Notes under the pieces: generated by a model
Seen by the model: the letters and a program-made list of their open reading frames with translations, nothing else
The model's database searches: none
Told to the model about the DNA's origin: nothing
Part shown: piece after piece, positions 16,827-25,183 of the stretch
Layout of the letters: every line of letters starts with the position of its first letter
Numbering within the stretch: position 1 is the stretch's first letter
Made by a program: the position numbers and the translations under genes
NCBI RefSeq assembly: GCF_012911895.1
Contig: NZ_JAAXCV010000017.1
Location: 110,012 to 174,011, forward strand
Reading direction: 5' to 3'
Length of the DNA: 64,000 nucleotides
DNA from: Bacillus sp. RO3
GTDB lineage: Bacteria > Bacillota > Bacilli > Bacillales > Bacillaceae_B

Positions 16827-17147
16827 ATGTTTGTGAAAGTGTATCAGTATCATATTCAACCAGATAAAGTGGACGAATATTTAGCCATTCAAGACAAAGT
16901 ATCAGACATCTACGGGAGATATTCAACGGTTCAAACTCTGTATCTAAACAGCAGAGACGATGCCACGAAGTGGATGGAGATTCTGAAATATGAGGATGAA
17001 GAACAGTTTGAAAAGAGTATGGATAAGATAAACGAACAGGAAGAGATACAGGAACTTTTCAAAGCCTTCCAATCTCTGTTGGTCAGGGATCAGAAGGAGA
17101 TAAGAGAAGAAGTTTTTCACATATCCGGTCCTTCCATAAAAGACTAA
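16827..17147 (+). CDS. putative antibiotic-biosynthesis-monooxygenase-like (dimeric alpha/beta barrel) protein
   Basis: This 106-residue protein has GGGGGAA before the ATG. The pattern MFVKVYQYHIQPDKVDEYLAIQ, a central beta strand pair (TVQTLYLNSRDDATKWMEILKYEDEEQFEKSM) and a final helix match the ferredoxin-like fold of ABM/NIPSNAP-type proteins. These form dimers and act as small oxygenases, heme-degrading enzymes or scaffolds. No catalytic residues can be assigned. It is probably cotranscribed with the methyltransferase 37 bp downstream. Confidence 0.55.
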   Translation: MFVKVYQYHIQPDKVDEYLAIQDKVSDIYGRYSTVQTLYLNSRDDATKWMEILKYEDEEQFEKSMDKINEQEEIQELFKAFQSLLVRDQKEIREEVFHISGPSIKD

Positions 17148-17184
17148 GAGACAGATTATATGTACTGATAGTGGAGGAAAAAAA

Positions 17185-17991
17185 TTGAACAAGTACGGAA
17201 ACGATTTATTTAAGGGATCAGCTGGCTATTATTCGAAATACAGACCGATGTATCCTTCTTCCCTGGTACGATTCCTGGTTGATGCTTTCTCTTTGAATGG
17301 GGAACAGAATCTCCTCGATATAGGCTGTGGAACAGGTCAACTGACCATCAGGTTTTCAGATTGGTGCCATAAACTGGTCGGGATCGACACGGAACAGGAA
17401 ATGATCGAAGAAGCAAAGCGTCTTCATCAAGAGATCAGAATGGGCCAGATTCAGTGGTTCAATGGGACCTTGGAGGAATTTAAGATAAACCATCATGAGC
17501 CTTTTCATCTCGTCACCATCGCTAAGGCCTTTCATTGGATGGACCGAGAGAAGGTACTGGAGGAATTATACGATATGATCCCTCCAGGGGGCGGTGTCGC
17601 CATCATTGATGAGTATCACCCAACTAAAACGCTTCAGCCATGGCAGGCAAGGTTTCATGAAGTGGTGAAAAAATGGTATGGCCCGGACAGAAGAGCCGGC
17701 AACTCCACGTACACCCATCCTGTCATCACCCATGAAGAAGTTCTGTCACAGTCATCCTTCCACCTTGAAGTTCATACATTGCCTCCCCACGACATAACGT
17801 GGACCATCGAGTCCTTACTGGGGAACCTCTACTCGACCTCTTACGGATCGAAGCGGTTTCTCGGGGAGCACGTCCCTCTGTTTGAACAGGAAGTCAAAGA
17901 GGCGATGCTTGAGGTTTGTGAGTCTGGGGAGTACAGGGAAGAATCCATTGTATCCGTGAAGATCGGAAGGAAGAAGCAGGTTTCTGGATAG
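17185..17991 (+). CDS. class I SAM-dependent methyltransferase
   Basis: This 268-residue enzyme uses a TTG start at 17185, with GGAGG seven bases upstream. Motif I LLDIGCGTGQLT is at about 43-54 (Asp45), with the acidic post-I residue in VGIDTEQEM. The region AFHWMDREKVLEELYDMIPPGGGVAIID corresponds to motifs II and III. The N-terminal GSAGYYSKYRPMYPSSL is typical of the YdaC/Trm112-independent small-molecule methyltransferase group. The substrate is unknown. It is followed by a terminator. Confidence 0.85.
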   Translation: MNKYGNDLFKGSAGYYSKYRPMYPSSLVRFLVDAFSLNGEQNLLDIGCGTGQLTIRFSDWCHKLVGIDTEQEMIEEAKRLHQEIRMGQIQWFNGTLEEFKINHHEPFHLVTIAKAFHWMDREKVLEELYDMIPPGGGVAIIDEYHPTKTLQPWQARFHEVVKKWYGPDRRAGNSTYTHPVITHEEVLSQSSFHLEVHTLPPHDITWTIESLLGNLYSTSYGSKRFLGEHVPLFEQEVKEAMLEVCESGEYREESIVSVKIGRKKQVSG

Positions 17992-18019
17992 AATGATTGA
18001 GATTAGTGTAGAAACAAAG

Positions 18020-18053
18020 AGAGGCTTACCCTGTTCCTGGTGAGCCTCTTTTT
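18020..18053 (+). terminator. terminator of the methyltransferase gene
   Basis: AGAGGCTTACC/GGTGAGCCTCT stem, 8-nt loop, then TTTTT. Confidence 0.85.
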
Positions 18054-18138
18054 AAGTATGTGGATGATCTGCTTTATGATATCAAGCGATTACTCATGAT
18101 ATAGATCAGATCGATACAAAATTACCTTTACAGATGAG

Positions 18139-18157
18139 AATGATAATTGTTATCATT
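18139..18157. promoter_or_regulatory. Fur box upstream of the nitroreductase
   Basis: AATGATAATTGTTATCATT is a perfect inverted repeat (8-bp arms). Its core TGATAATTGTTATCA matches the Bacillus Fur 7-1-7 consensus TGATAATNATTATCA at all but one position. It lies 34 bp before the start codon, overlapping a likely -10 region (TATATAAGG), so iron repression is expected. PerR and Zur boxes are related, so Fur is the best but not the only reading. Confidence 0.75.
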
Positions 18158-18191
18158 TATATAAGGATTACTAATGTGAGGGGATTGTACA

Positions 18192-18746
18192 ATGGAAAAG
18201 ACAAAATCAAATGTAGCCACCATCATTCGTGAACGCCGTTCGATTAAAAGCGGATATACCAATCAAGAAGTGACAGAGGAAACCGTATCTGAAATCCTGG
18301 ACGATGCCATTTGGGCACCGAACCACGGATTACGGGAGCCATGGCGGTTTATTTTTGTGTCAACGAAAGAGAAGGAAGGCTTTGTAGAGAAATTAGTGAA
18401 AACCTTTTCTCCCGATATGCAGGAGAACAGAAGGAATTACTTCAGCCAGCCGGCTGCATTCCTGATTGTGATCATGGAGGAAGATCCAAGACAAAAACAA
18501 TGGGAAGAGAATTTTGGTGCCGTCAGCTCCCTCATTCAAAACTTTCAGCTCCTCGCGTGGGAGCAAAAGCTCGGGGTAGTTTGGAAAACCAATCCACATA
18601 TTTATGACCCAAAGGTGCGTGACTTATTAGACGTGAAGCCTGGTGAGAAGATTGTGGGATTCTTGCATCTGGGATACTTTGATCAAGTCCCGCAGGTGAG
18701 ACAGCGTACATCCGTGGAAGAGAAGTGGACGGTGTTTAAGAACTAG
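18192..18746 (+). CDS. nitroreductase-family flavoprotein, probably iron-regulated
   Basis: This 184-residue protein of the nitroreductase fold (FMN, NAD(P)H) has the FMN-phosphate segment RERRSIKSGYTNQEV at residues 13-27 and AIWAPNHGLREPWRFIFV at about 38-55, with a C-terminal GFLHLGYFDQVPQVRQR. The Fur box directly upstream suggests a role in iron metabolism, for example ferric-chelate or siderophore reduction. It resembles B. subtilis YfhC, which I recall as a Fur-regulon nitroreductase. Strong ribosome binding site GAGGGG; monocistronic. Confidence 0.85.
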   Translation: MEKTKSNVATIIRERRSIKSGYTNQEVTEETVSEILDDAIWAPNHGLREPWRFIFVSTKEKEGFVEKLVKTFSPDMQENRRNYFSQPAAFLIVIMEEDPRQKQWEENFGAVSSLIQNFQLLAWEQKLGVVWKTNPHIYDPKVRDLLDVKPGEKIVGFLHLGYFDQVPQVRQRTSVEEKWTVFKN

Positions 18747-18786
18747 GCAGTTTCCGTAGTGTCAATCTGATAGAAAAACGTTGAAG

Positions 18787-18820
18787 AAGACCCCGTCCAT
18801 ACACTGGATGGGGTCTTTTT
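18787..18820 (+). terminator. terminator between convergent genes
   Basis: AAGACCCCGTCCA/TGGATGGGGTCTT stem with a short loop and T5 tail. On the opposite strand the A tail is shorter, so it is mainly for the nitroreductase. Confidence 0.8.
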
Positions 18821-18834
18821 GACGATTCTATAAG

Positions 18835-19293
18835 TTATTTATCTAAAAAACGTCTTACACCCTTCACTGCGTAGTCGTGATCAAGCTCGGGTGTGAGTCC
18901 TGCTACCGTCACACTTCCAATGACTCCTGCTCCTTCCAGGCGGATAGGCAGGGAGCCGCCGATGGCTTGATAATCGTGTGGTGAAAGCAGGGAATGCGTA
19001 TCATGATGGAGACCATTTTCCTCAAAGCGTGCAGCAATGAATTGCGTACTATGATTATAGTGATCTACTACTCTTTTTTTGCGGTGAAGCCAGTGAACAT
19101 TCTCTTCTGAAGTCCCATCCATTAAATGTGTGAATAGAGGGACACGGTTTCGTTCCACATGGACGGCGATGTTGACCCCGTTTTCTTTAGCGAGATGGAC
19201 AAGCTCCATGCCTAGATGCAGGGCATCATCGTTTGAAAAAGACGTAAATGTTAAGGAATCCTCTAATTGTTGTAACTGTTCTGTGTTCATCAT
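18835..19293 (-). CDS. UPF0303 / heme-degrading-domain (HbpS-like) protein
   Basis: This 152-residue protein starts at 19293, with AAAGGAG upstream; a second ATG follows immediately. The GlcG/HbpS-like pattern is visible: LVHLAKENGVNIAVHVERNRVPLFTHLM, DYQAIGGSLPIRL, GAGVIGSVTVAGLTPELDHDY. These proteins bind heme or cobalamin-like ligands in some actinobacteria; in Bacillus the role is unknown. It is the last gene of a leftward iclR-MFS-UPF0303 cluster, 10 bp from the MFS gene. Confidence 0.75.
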   Translation of the reverse strand: MMNTEQLQQLEDSLTFTSFSNDDALHLGMELVHLAKENGVNIAVHVERNRVPLFTHLMDGTSEENVHWLHRKKRVVDHYNHSTQFIAARFEENGLHHDTHSLLSPHDYQAIGGSLPIRLEGAGVIGSVTVAGLTPELDHDYAVKGVRRFLDK

Positions 19294-19303
19294 ACATTCT
19301 CCT

Positions 19304-20491
19304 TTAAAATAGATTTTGTTTTTGATCCAGGCGGTAGTTGATCACTGCCAGTATCAGGGCAACGAGTACCATGAGGGCACCGATCCAGGCGGTATCCAGG
19401 TAGTTCATATAGTCGATGGCGAGACCTCCCAGGGCTGAGCCTGCTGCAATCCCGATATTGAATCCCGAGATATTCAGTGCCGAGGCAAGATCTTTTGCAC
19501 TTGGGACGAGCTTCTCGGCAAGTGAGACGATATAGGACTGGACTCCCGGCGACATCATGAAGGCAAACAGGCCAAACAGGATGATGGAAACATAGCTCAG
19601 CATTGTATGTGGAAGCAGGACCATCTGCAGCAGCAGGGCGATGAACTGGAACAGGAAGACCCATCTAAGTGCGCGAACGGGATGCTGGTTGGTAATCTTC
19701 CCTCCAATGATATTTCCAACTGCTGTCGCTGCCCCGTAGAGAAGCAGCATCCAAAAGATGTGTTGGGACGAGATGCTGCTCACCTTTTCCAGAATCGGTG
19801 TCAAATAGGTGAAAAGAGCGAATGTTCCGCCAAACCCGAATGACGTCATCAGAAGGGCCAGTATGATTCTCGGGTTGCTGATCAGTCTGACGATCTCCCT
19901 TACAGTCAGTTTCTCTGATTTGCCGGCTGGTTTGTCCAGTGTCATCCCATTGGCGAGAAGGCCGAACACACCAAGGACGGCTACGGCAAGGAAGGTCGCT
20001 CTCCATCCGAGGTTTTGTCCGATCAGGGTTCCGAACGGTACACCAAGAATGGTTGCCACCGTCAAGCCCGTGAACATAATGGATATCGCCTGGGCCTGCT
20101 TGCCCTTGGGTACGATTTCTGTTGCAACCGTGGAGGCGATGGCAAAGAAGACTCCGTGGGCTACGGCTGTAATGATGCGAGATATGAGCAACAGGCTGTA
20201 CGTATCGGCAAAGGCGGATAACGCATTCCCGGCGATGAAGATGGCCAGTAAACCAAGGAGCAATCCTTTCTTCGGCAGTCTGCTGGTCATGGCTGTGACG
20301 ATCGGTGTTCCGATTGCGATGGCGGCTGCATAACCCGATACGAGGGTTCCGGCTTTCGTGACTGAGATGGAAAGATCAGACGCCACTGTTTGAAGTAAGC
20401 CGACAATGACAAATTCAGTCGTCCCGATGGCAAATGCACTGATGGCCAATGAAATCAGGGCAATCAGGCTCTTTGTTGTGAATGATGTCAA
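19304..20491 (-). CDS. MFS drug/nucleoside-type efflux transporter (DHA1)
   Basis: This 395-residue transporter with 12 predicted helices uses a TTG start at 20491 (GGAGG eight bases upstream). The N-terminal LAISAFAIGTTEFVIVGLL is the hallmark of the DHA1 AraJ/YdhL(PbuE)/YdeR-like subgroup, whose members export sugars, purine nucleosides or drugs. It is clearly related to the second MFS gene at 22.8 kb. It lies between a co-directional IclR regulator and a UPF0303 gene; local control by that regulator is likely. Confidence 0.88.
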   Translation of the reverse strand: MTSFTTKSLIALISLAISAFAIGTTEFVIVGLLQTVASDLSISVTKAGTLVSGYAAAIAIGTPIVTAMTSRLPKKGLLLGLLAIFIAGNALSAFADTYSLLLISRIITAVAHGVFFAIASTVATEIVPKGKQAQAISIMFTGLTVATILGVPFGTLIGQNLGWRATFLAVAVLGVFGLLANGMTLDKPAGKSEKLTVREIVRLISNPRIILALLMTSFGFGGTFALFTYLTPILEKVSSISSQHIFWMLLLYGAATAVGNIIGGKITNQHPVRALRWVFLFQFIALLLQMVLLPHTMLSYVSIILFGLFAFMMSPGVQSYIVSLAEKLVPSAKDLASALNISGFNIGIAAGSALGGLAIDYMNYLDTAWIGALMVLVALILAVINYRLDQKQNLF

Positions 20492-20504
20492 GATGGTGAC
20501 CTCC

Positions 20505-21248
20505 TTATTTCCTTTCTAACTGTTCTGTGATGCGTCCGCTGCATTCTTTCAGTTCTTTACTGATGGTTCTGTCCAGTTTCCTTGTTAACCTGGAAACCGG
20601 CCCTGAGATTGCGACACTTGCTATGACACGGCCATTGACATAAACAGGGCAAGCGATACAGCGGACGCCGATTTCCGTTTCTTCATCGTCAATGGCATAG
20701 CCCTGTTCTTTAATGGCTTTCAGGTGATAAAGGAACAGCTGCTTATCGTCAAAAGTATGAATCGTCGTTTTGGCATAAGGAAGATGCCTCAGGAATGCTT
20801 CCTGGATATCAGGCTCCATAAAGGCAAGTATCGCCTTTCCGAGGGCACTCCCGTGTGCGGGATCCCGGTCCCCGATTGTAGAGTGGATCCGCATCGTATG
20901 GGTTCCATCCACGATTTGCGTTGTGACCACGTCGGGTCCATCCAAGATCCCAATGTACATCGTTTCACCCAGCTTTCTACTCAGTTCATGGAGGGCAGGG
21001 ACGGAAACCCAATCGACCACAGGATCATGGGGCTGTTTAGGTGCGGACAATTTTCCCGTAAGAGTATAGCCATTCGTCCCCTTTTGAATGTAATCCATCT
21101 TTTCCAATGTGTACAGTAGACGGAATGTCGTGGTTTTATTCCATTGAAAATGATCCATGACGTCCGTGAGCGTCATTTCTCCCTTCGTCGTCAGCACATC
21201 GAGAATGTGTAAACCCTTCTTTAACGTTGACACTTCGTATTGACTCAT
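20505..21248 (-). CDS. IclR-family transcriptional regulator
   Basis: This 247-residue regulator starts at ATG 21248, with AAAGGAG eight bases before it; two earlier in-frame ATGs are too close to or ahead of that site. An N-terminal winged helix (about 1-65, LKKGLHILDVLTTKGEMTLTDVMDHF and NKTTTFRLLYTLEKM) precedes the GAF-like effector domain (about 80-245) with the signature GVRCIACPVYVNGRVIASVAISGP. It probably controls the downstream MFS and UPF0303 genes in response to a small molecule exported or metabolised by them. Confidence 0.9.
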   Translation of the reverse strand: MSQYEVSTLKKGLHILDVLTTKGEMTLTDVMDHFQWNKTTTFRLLYTLEKMDYIQKGTNGYTLTGKLSAPKQPHDPVVDWVSVPALHELSRKLGETMYIGILDGPDVVTTQIVDGTHTMRIHSTIGDRDPAHGSALGKAILAFMEPDIQEAFLRHLPYAKTTIHTFDDKQLFLYHLKAIKEQGYAIDDEETEIGVRCIACPVYVNGRVIASVAISGPVSRLTRKLDRTISKELKECSGRITEQLERK

Positions 21249-21383
21249 ATGCATGTCTCCTTTGCACATTTCCTATCGTATTAGTGTGACAAGCTTACTT
21301 CAAATTATGAAAGAAAGTTTCTATATTTGAAACTGAGGAGGGAAGACTGCTTTCAGAAAGACTATGAATCCCGAAATGTTGGC

Positions 21384-21411
21384 ATAAAAAAAGAGCAGCC
21401 TCTGCTGCCCT
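21384..21411 (-). terminator. terminator of the quinone oxidoreductase gene
   Basis: On the minus strand AGCAG/CTGCT forms a stem with neighbouring GGGC/GCTC pairing and seven T residues. Confidence 0.75.
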
Positions 21412-21415
21412 ACTT

Positions 21416-22381
21416 TTATGGTATCAATAGTATCTTCCCTGTACTCTTTCTGCTTTCCAGGTATTCATGAGCCTTGGCGCCATCCCTTAACGAGAAGACC
21501 GTTGGTTCAGCGACCTTTAATGTTCCTTCCTGGATCCACCCGAATAACTCATGGGAGCGTTTGACTCGTTCCTCGTGAGACGTCAGGACATTCCACAGAT
21601 CTCCTCCGGTCAGGGTTTTCGATGTGTCCATCAGCATCCGGGGGTCAACGGAAACGGGATCTCCTCCCGCCATACCGAAGAAGACGACGGTTCCGCCGAT
21701 TCGGGCAGCCTCGAAACTGTCCATCAACGTGGAACCTACGGATTCATATACCACGTCCGCTCCTTTCCCTTCCGTCACATCCAGGACTTGCTGTTTCCAG
21801 TCCTCGCTATATAAGAACACGTGGTCAGCCCCGACGGACAACGCGGCCTGTCTTTTTTCTTCAGAAGACGTTATACCGATGACGCTGCCACCAAGAATCT
21901 TGATGATTTGTACGAGGATCTGGCCCACTCCACCTGCTGCTGCATGGACCAAAGCTGTATCCCCGCTTTGGATTCCATAGCTGTCCTTCGTCAGATAGTG
22001 AGCGGTTAGACCTTGTAACAAAAGGGATGCAGCCGTTTCAAACGAGATATCGTCAGGAATCGGAATGGCTTTTTCCTTTGGCACTGCCACAAGTTCTGCA
22101 TTCGCATACGGTACATCAGCAAAAGCGATGCGGTCTCCCGCTTTAATTCCAGTCACGTTGCTTCCTGTTTCTTTGACGATTCCCGCTCCCTCATACCCGC
22201 ATATGTAAGGAGGCTTCCCTGCTAAGTGATAGTTTCCTTTTCTTCTGTAAACATCGGCGAAATTCAGCCCGATTGCCTTCATTTCCAATAAGATATCATC
22301 TTCTCCCATGACGGGATGATCGATTTCCCGGTATTGCAGGACATCCGGTCCACCAAATGATTCAAATATGAGTGCTTTCAT
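21416..22381 (-). CDS. zinc-type quinone oxidoreductase (NADPH:quinone reductase)
   Basis: This 321-residue medium-chain dehydrogenase/reductase has the Qor signature: N-terminal MKALIFESFGGPDVLQYRE, the NFADVYRRKGNYH segment (residues 40-52), and NADPH-binding VHAAAGGVGQILVQIIK (about 145-161). Structural and catalytic zinc ligands are absent, as in Qor. It reduces quinones or alpha,beta-unsaturated carbonyls by NADPH. GGAGAG precedes the ATG. It is divergent from the 22.8 kb MFS gene, a common arrangement for electrophile-detoxification pairs. Confidence 0.9.
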   Translation of the reverse strand: MKALIFESFGGPDVLQYREIDHPVMGEDDILLEMKAIGLNFADVYRRKGNYHLAGKPPYICGYEGAGIVKETGSNVTGIKAGDRIAFADVPYANAELVAVPKEKAIPIPDDISFETAASLLLQGLTAHYLTKDSYGIQSGDTALVHAAAGGVGQILVQIIKILGGSVIGITSSEEKRQAALSVGADHVFLYSEDWKQQVLDVTEGKGADVVYESVGSTLMDSFEAARIGGTVVFFGMAGGDPVSVDPRMLMDTSKTLTGGDLWNVLTSHEERVKRSHELFGWIQEGTLKVAEPTVFSLRDGAKAHEYLESRKSTGKILLIP

Positions 22382-22477
22382 GTCATTCTCTCCACCTTTA
22401 TACGATTACTAGTATCAGTGTAACCAGTTCCTTCCCTTTTGACTAGGAAATGACCTTCAGTCCACAGGTACTTCCAG

Positions 22478-22654
22478 GTGCCTATGCCACTTTAAAGTGC
22501 GTTCTTCTCAAAAGAGAGGATCTCCTTCATAATTCAGTTTAGCTTTTCAAACAGTACCCATTCCATGTCACGGAAGGGGTTTGAAAGGTGCATAGGCACT
22601 TGAGGGTCCGTAGGTTACTAATAAGTGCCTACATGACTTTAAAGTGCGTACTTC
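22478..22654. repeat. paired 30-nt direct repeats with an inverted partner
   Basis: GTGCCTATGCCACTTTAAAG plus TGCGTTCTTC (22478-22507) recurs as GTGCCTACATGACTTTAAAG plus TGCGTACTTC (22625-22654), 147 bp apart. Between them CATAGGCACTT (22591-22601) is the inverse of the repeat start and can pair with AAGTGCCTACATG (22623-22635). The cluster occupies the divergent qor/MFS intergenic region (22382-22760). It may be a small mobile repeat or an operator array. Confidence 0.6.
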
Positions 22655-22760
22655 AAATACGTTGATGTACCCATTATCATGATGTGTACAGAGAAACGGA
22701 AGGCGCCTTCGTTTCTCGTTTTCATTCAAACCATTCATCATTTAAGGAGGATATTACCTT

Positions 22761-23966
22761 ATGAGTTCAACTGCAGCTACTATAGATCAGTCAAAGACGA
22801 AAGGCGGCACACCGGCGTTGCTCGCCCTTGCCATCAGTGCCTTTGGAATTGGAACGACGGAATTCGTTCCTGTTGGATTATTATCATCGATTGCCGATGA
22901 TTTATCGATATCGATTACCCTCGCAGGGTTATTGATTTCAGGATATGCCATCGGAGTCGCCATAGGGGCTCCGGTCATGACGGCATTGACCAGTAAGATG
23001 AACAGAAAAACCCTTCTGATGTCCTTGATGCTGATTTTCATTATAGGAAATTCGGTTGCGGCCCTTTCTACGAGCTTCGGATTATTGCTCGTTGCCCGGT
23101 TCATCACGGCATTCTCCCATGGAATCTTCTTTTCTATCGGTTCGACGATTGCCGCTGATTTAGTGCCGGCCCATAAACGGGCAAGCGCGATTGCCTTTAT
23201 GTTCACGGGATTGACGGTTGCAACGGTGACAGGAGTACCGCTTGGCACCTTCATCGGACAAGCTTTCGGCTGGAGAGCCACATTCTGGGGTGTCGCCCTT
23301 CTCGGTGTCATCGGAATAATCGCCAGCTCCATCCTTGTACCAAAAGATTTGAAAGAAGCACCGCCAGCCAAGTTCAGCGAGCAAATGAAGATTCTGACCA
23401 ACGGCCGTTTATTACTAGCCTTTGCCATTACAGCACTTGGGTATGGAGGAACGTTCGTTGCGTTCACTTATTTAACACCTTTATTGGAAGATGTAACGGG
23501 ATTCAGCGCTAAATGGGTGAGCGTCATCCTGCTTGTCTATGGAATTGCCGTAGCCATCGGGAATGTCGTCGGAGGGAAAGCATCCGACAAGAGTCCGTTA
23601 AAAGCCCTGTTCTGGATGTTTGTCCTGCAAGCCATCATTCTATTCGCTCTTACCTTCGCAGCACCATTCAAAGTGGCTGGTCTGATTGCGATCTTCCTGA
23701 TGGGATTATTCGCATTCATGAACGTGCCAGGACTTCAGGTCCTTGTGGTCAATCTGGCAGAGAAGTATGTACCGTCAGCAGTCAATGTAGCATCAGCCTT
23801 GAATATTGCCGCATTTAACGTTGGAATTGCCATCGGTTCCTTTGTAGGAGGCATCATCGTAGATGGCATCGGCTTGATCCATACGCCGTGGATCGGAGCC
23901 ATCATGGTTGCAGGAGCTGTCGTATTAACGGGATTGCTCCGTGGAATGGAACGGAAGTCAGCTTAA
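22761..23966 (+). CDS. MFS efflux transporter, relative of the 19.3 kb transporter
   Basis: This 401-residue, 12-helix DHA1 transporter has AAGGAGG upstream of the ATG. It shares the LAISAFGIGTTEFVPVGLL start, the AHGIFF/SHGIFF motif and the FTGLTVAT helix with the MFS protein encoded at 19.3-20.5 kb, so the two are paralogues or independently acquired members of one subgroup (AraJ/YdhL-like). Substrate unknown. It forms a likely operon with the flavin-dependent oxidoreductase 70 bp downstream. Confidence 0.88.
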   Translation: MSSTAATIDQSKTKGGTPALLALAISAFGIGTTEFVPVGLLSSIADDLSISITLAGLLISGYAIGVAIGAPVMTALTSKMNRKTLLMSLMLIFIIGNSVAALSTSFGLLLVARFITAFSHGIFFSIGSTIAADLVPAHKRASAIAFMFTGLTVATVTGVPLGTFIGQAFGWRATFWGVALLGVIGIIASSILVPKDLKEAPPAKFSEQMKILTNGRLLLAFAITALGYGGTFVAFTYLTPLLEDVTGFSAKWVSVILLVYGIAVAIGNVVGGKASDKSPLKALFWMFVLQAIILFALTFAAPFKVAGLIAIFLMGLFAFMNVPGLQVLVVNLAEKYVPSAVNVASALNIAAFNVGIAIGSFVGGIIVDGIGLIHTPWIGAIMVAGAVVLTGLLRGMERKSA

Positions 23967-24036
23967 CGATCAACCATCACGATTATAGTGGGGGGCGGCA
24001 GCCTGAGCCGCCTCCATTTGAAAAGGAGAGGGACAG

Positions 24037-24993
24037 ATGAATCATTTTGCCCATCACAAAGCCTATCACCGTATGTACAAAGAGGGAGAATTAACGCTCG
24101 GTCTTCACATCCCTCTTGAAAATTATCATTTTGACACTCCGACGATGGAAAAGCAGGTGGAGCTGGCACAATTATCAGAGAAGCTTGGATTCACAAGCCT
24201 GTGGTTCAGGGATGTCCTTCTGGAGGATCCGAATTTTGGAGACCCGGCAGTTGGGCAGATTTATGACATGATGATTTATTTGACCTATCTCGCCAGTAAG
24301 ACAGAGGATATTGCCCTCGGAACGGCTGCGGCCGTGTTGCCCCTCCGCCATCCTCTGCGCGTGGCGAAGGAAATGGCCACCATCGATCAGCTGTTCCCGG
24401 GAAGGATAATCCTCGGCGTATCATCCGGTGACCGCCGGGCAGACTTTGCGGCACTCGGTGCATCCCATCGGGAACGTGGTCAGGCCTTCGTGGAAGCATA
24501 TCACTATCTTCAGGAAGCCCTGTACCGTGAGTTCCCTCATATCGAAACATCAAGAGGGATGATCAGCGGGGCAAATCTTGTCCCGAAACCGACCACGCGC
24601 ATTCCCACCTTCATTACGGGATATGCCCAGCAGGACATGAACTGGTTCGCTCAACATGGTGACGGCTGGATGTACTATCCACGCAGTCCCCATGATCAAG
24701 AGGGGAGCATCCGCCAGTGGAGAAGACTGGTGGAAGAGTACCATCCCGGCCTTTTCAAGCCGTTCAGCCAGCCCGTGCACCTGGACCTGGCCGAGGATCC
24801 CAATGAAATCCCAAGACCGATCCGCCTCGGCTTCAGGATCGGACGCAATTATCTCATTGAGCTGTTGAATATCTACAAACAGGCGGGAGTGAATCATCTC
24901 TTCTTTGCCCTCTTTGACAGTCAGCGCCCGGCTGATGAAGTCATTCAGGAGCTGGGGGAGGAAGTGGTTCCTTATTTTCCGGGGATCGAATAA
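24037..24993 (+). CDS. LLM-class flavin-dependent oxidoreductase (luciferase-like)
   Basis: This 318-residue (beta/alpha)8 flavin oxidoreductase has AAAGGAGAGG upstream. Family marks: LAQLSEKLGFTSLWFRDVLL near residues 47-66, the ALGTAAAVLPLRHP strand (about 92-105), IILGVSSGDRR (about 128-138), and a C-terminal AGVNHLFFAL. These enzymes use FMNH2 or F420-like flavins to oxygenate or reduce small molecules. It is cotranscribed with an MFS exporter, suggesting handling of a common substrate. Confidence 0.85.
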   Translation: MNHFAHHKAYHRMYKEGELTLGLHIPLENYHFDTPTMEKQVELAQLSEKLGFTSLWFRDVLLEDPNFGDPAVGQIYDMMIYLTYLASKTEDIALGTAAAVLPLRHPLRVAKEMATIDQLFPGRIILGVSSGDRRADFAALGASHRERGQAFVEAYHYLQEALYREFPHIETSRGMISGANLVPKPTTRIPTFITGYAQQDMNWFAQHGDGWMYYPRSPHDQEGSIRQWRRLVEEYHPGLFKPFSQPVHLDLAEDPNEIPRPIRLGFRIGRNYLIELLNIYKQAGVNHLFFALFDSQRPADEVIQELGEEVVPYFPGIE

Positions 24994-25022
24994 AGGTCAG
25001 AGTTCATTGCTCTGACCTTTTT
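24992..25022 (+). terminator. terminator of the MFS-LLM operon
   Basis: AAAGGTCAGAG/CTCTGACCTTT perfect 11-bp stem with T5 tail, overlapping the stop codon. Confidence 0.85.
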
Positions 25023-25101
25023 CACCTTTAATCATGTTATCTATACGATTACTCCTCCAAAACGTATAAAGAACTTCAGCCTCTACATTGATATTAGTCA
25101 T

Positions 25102-25143
25102 AAAAAAAGGAACATTTCAAAAATACGAAATGTTCCTTTTTTT
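25102..25143. terminator. perfect bidirectional terminator-like palindrome
   Basis: Seven A residues plus GGAACATTTC pair perfectly with GAAATGTTCC plus seven T residues around an 8-nt loop. It lies just before the amj start, so it may act as an attenuator or insulator. Confidence 0.75.
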
Positions 25144-25183
25144 CATGTTATACTATATTTGGATAAAATAGGGAGTTGTTGTC

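Noticed and set aside
21274..21300. Shared GTATTAGTGTGAC-like motif upstream of iclR and qor as a common operator
   Set aside because: Similarity to the 22.40 kb sequence is only about a dozen degenerate bases in AT-rich promoter DNA; not strong enough to call.
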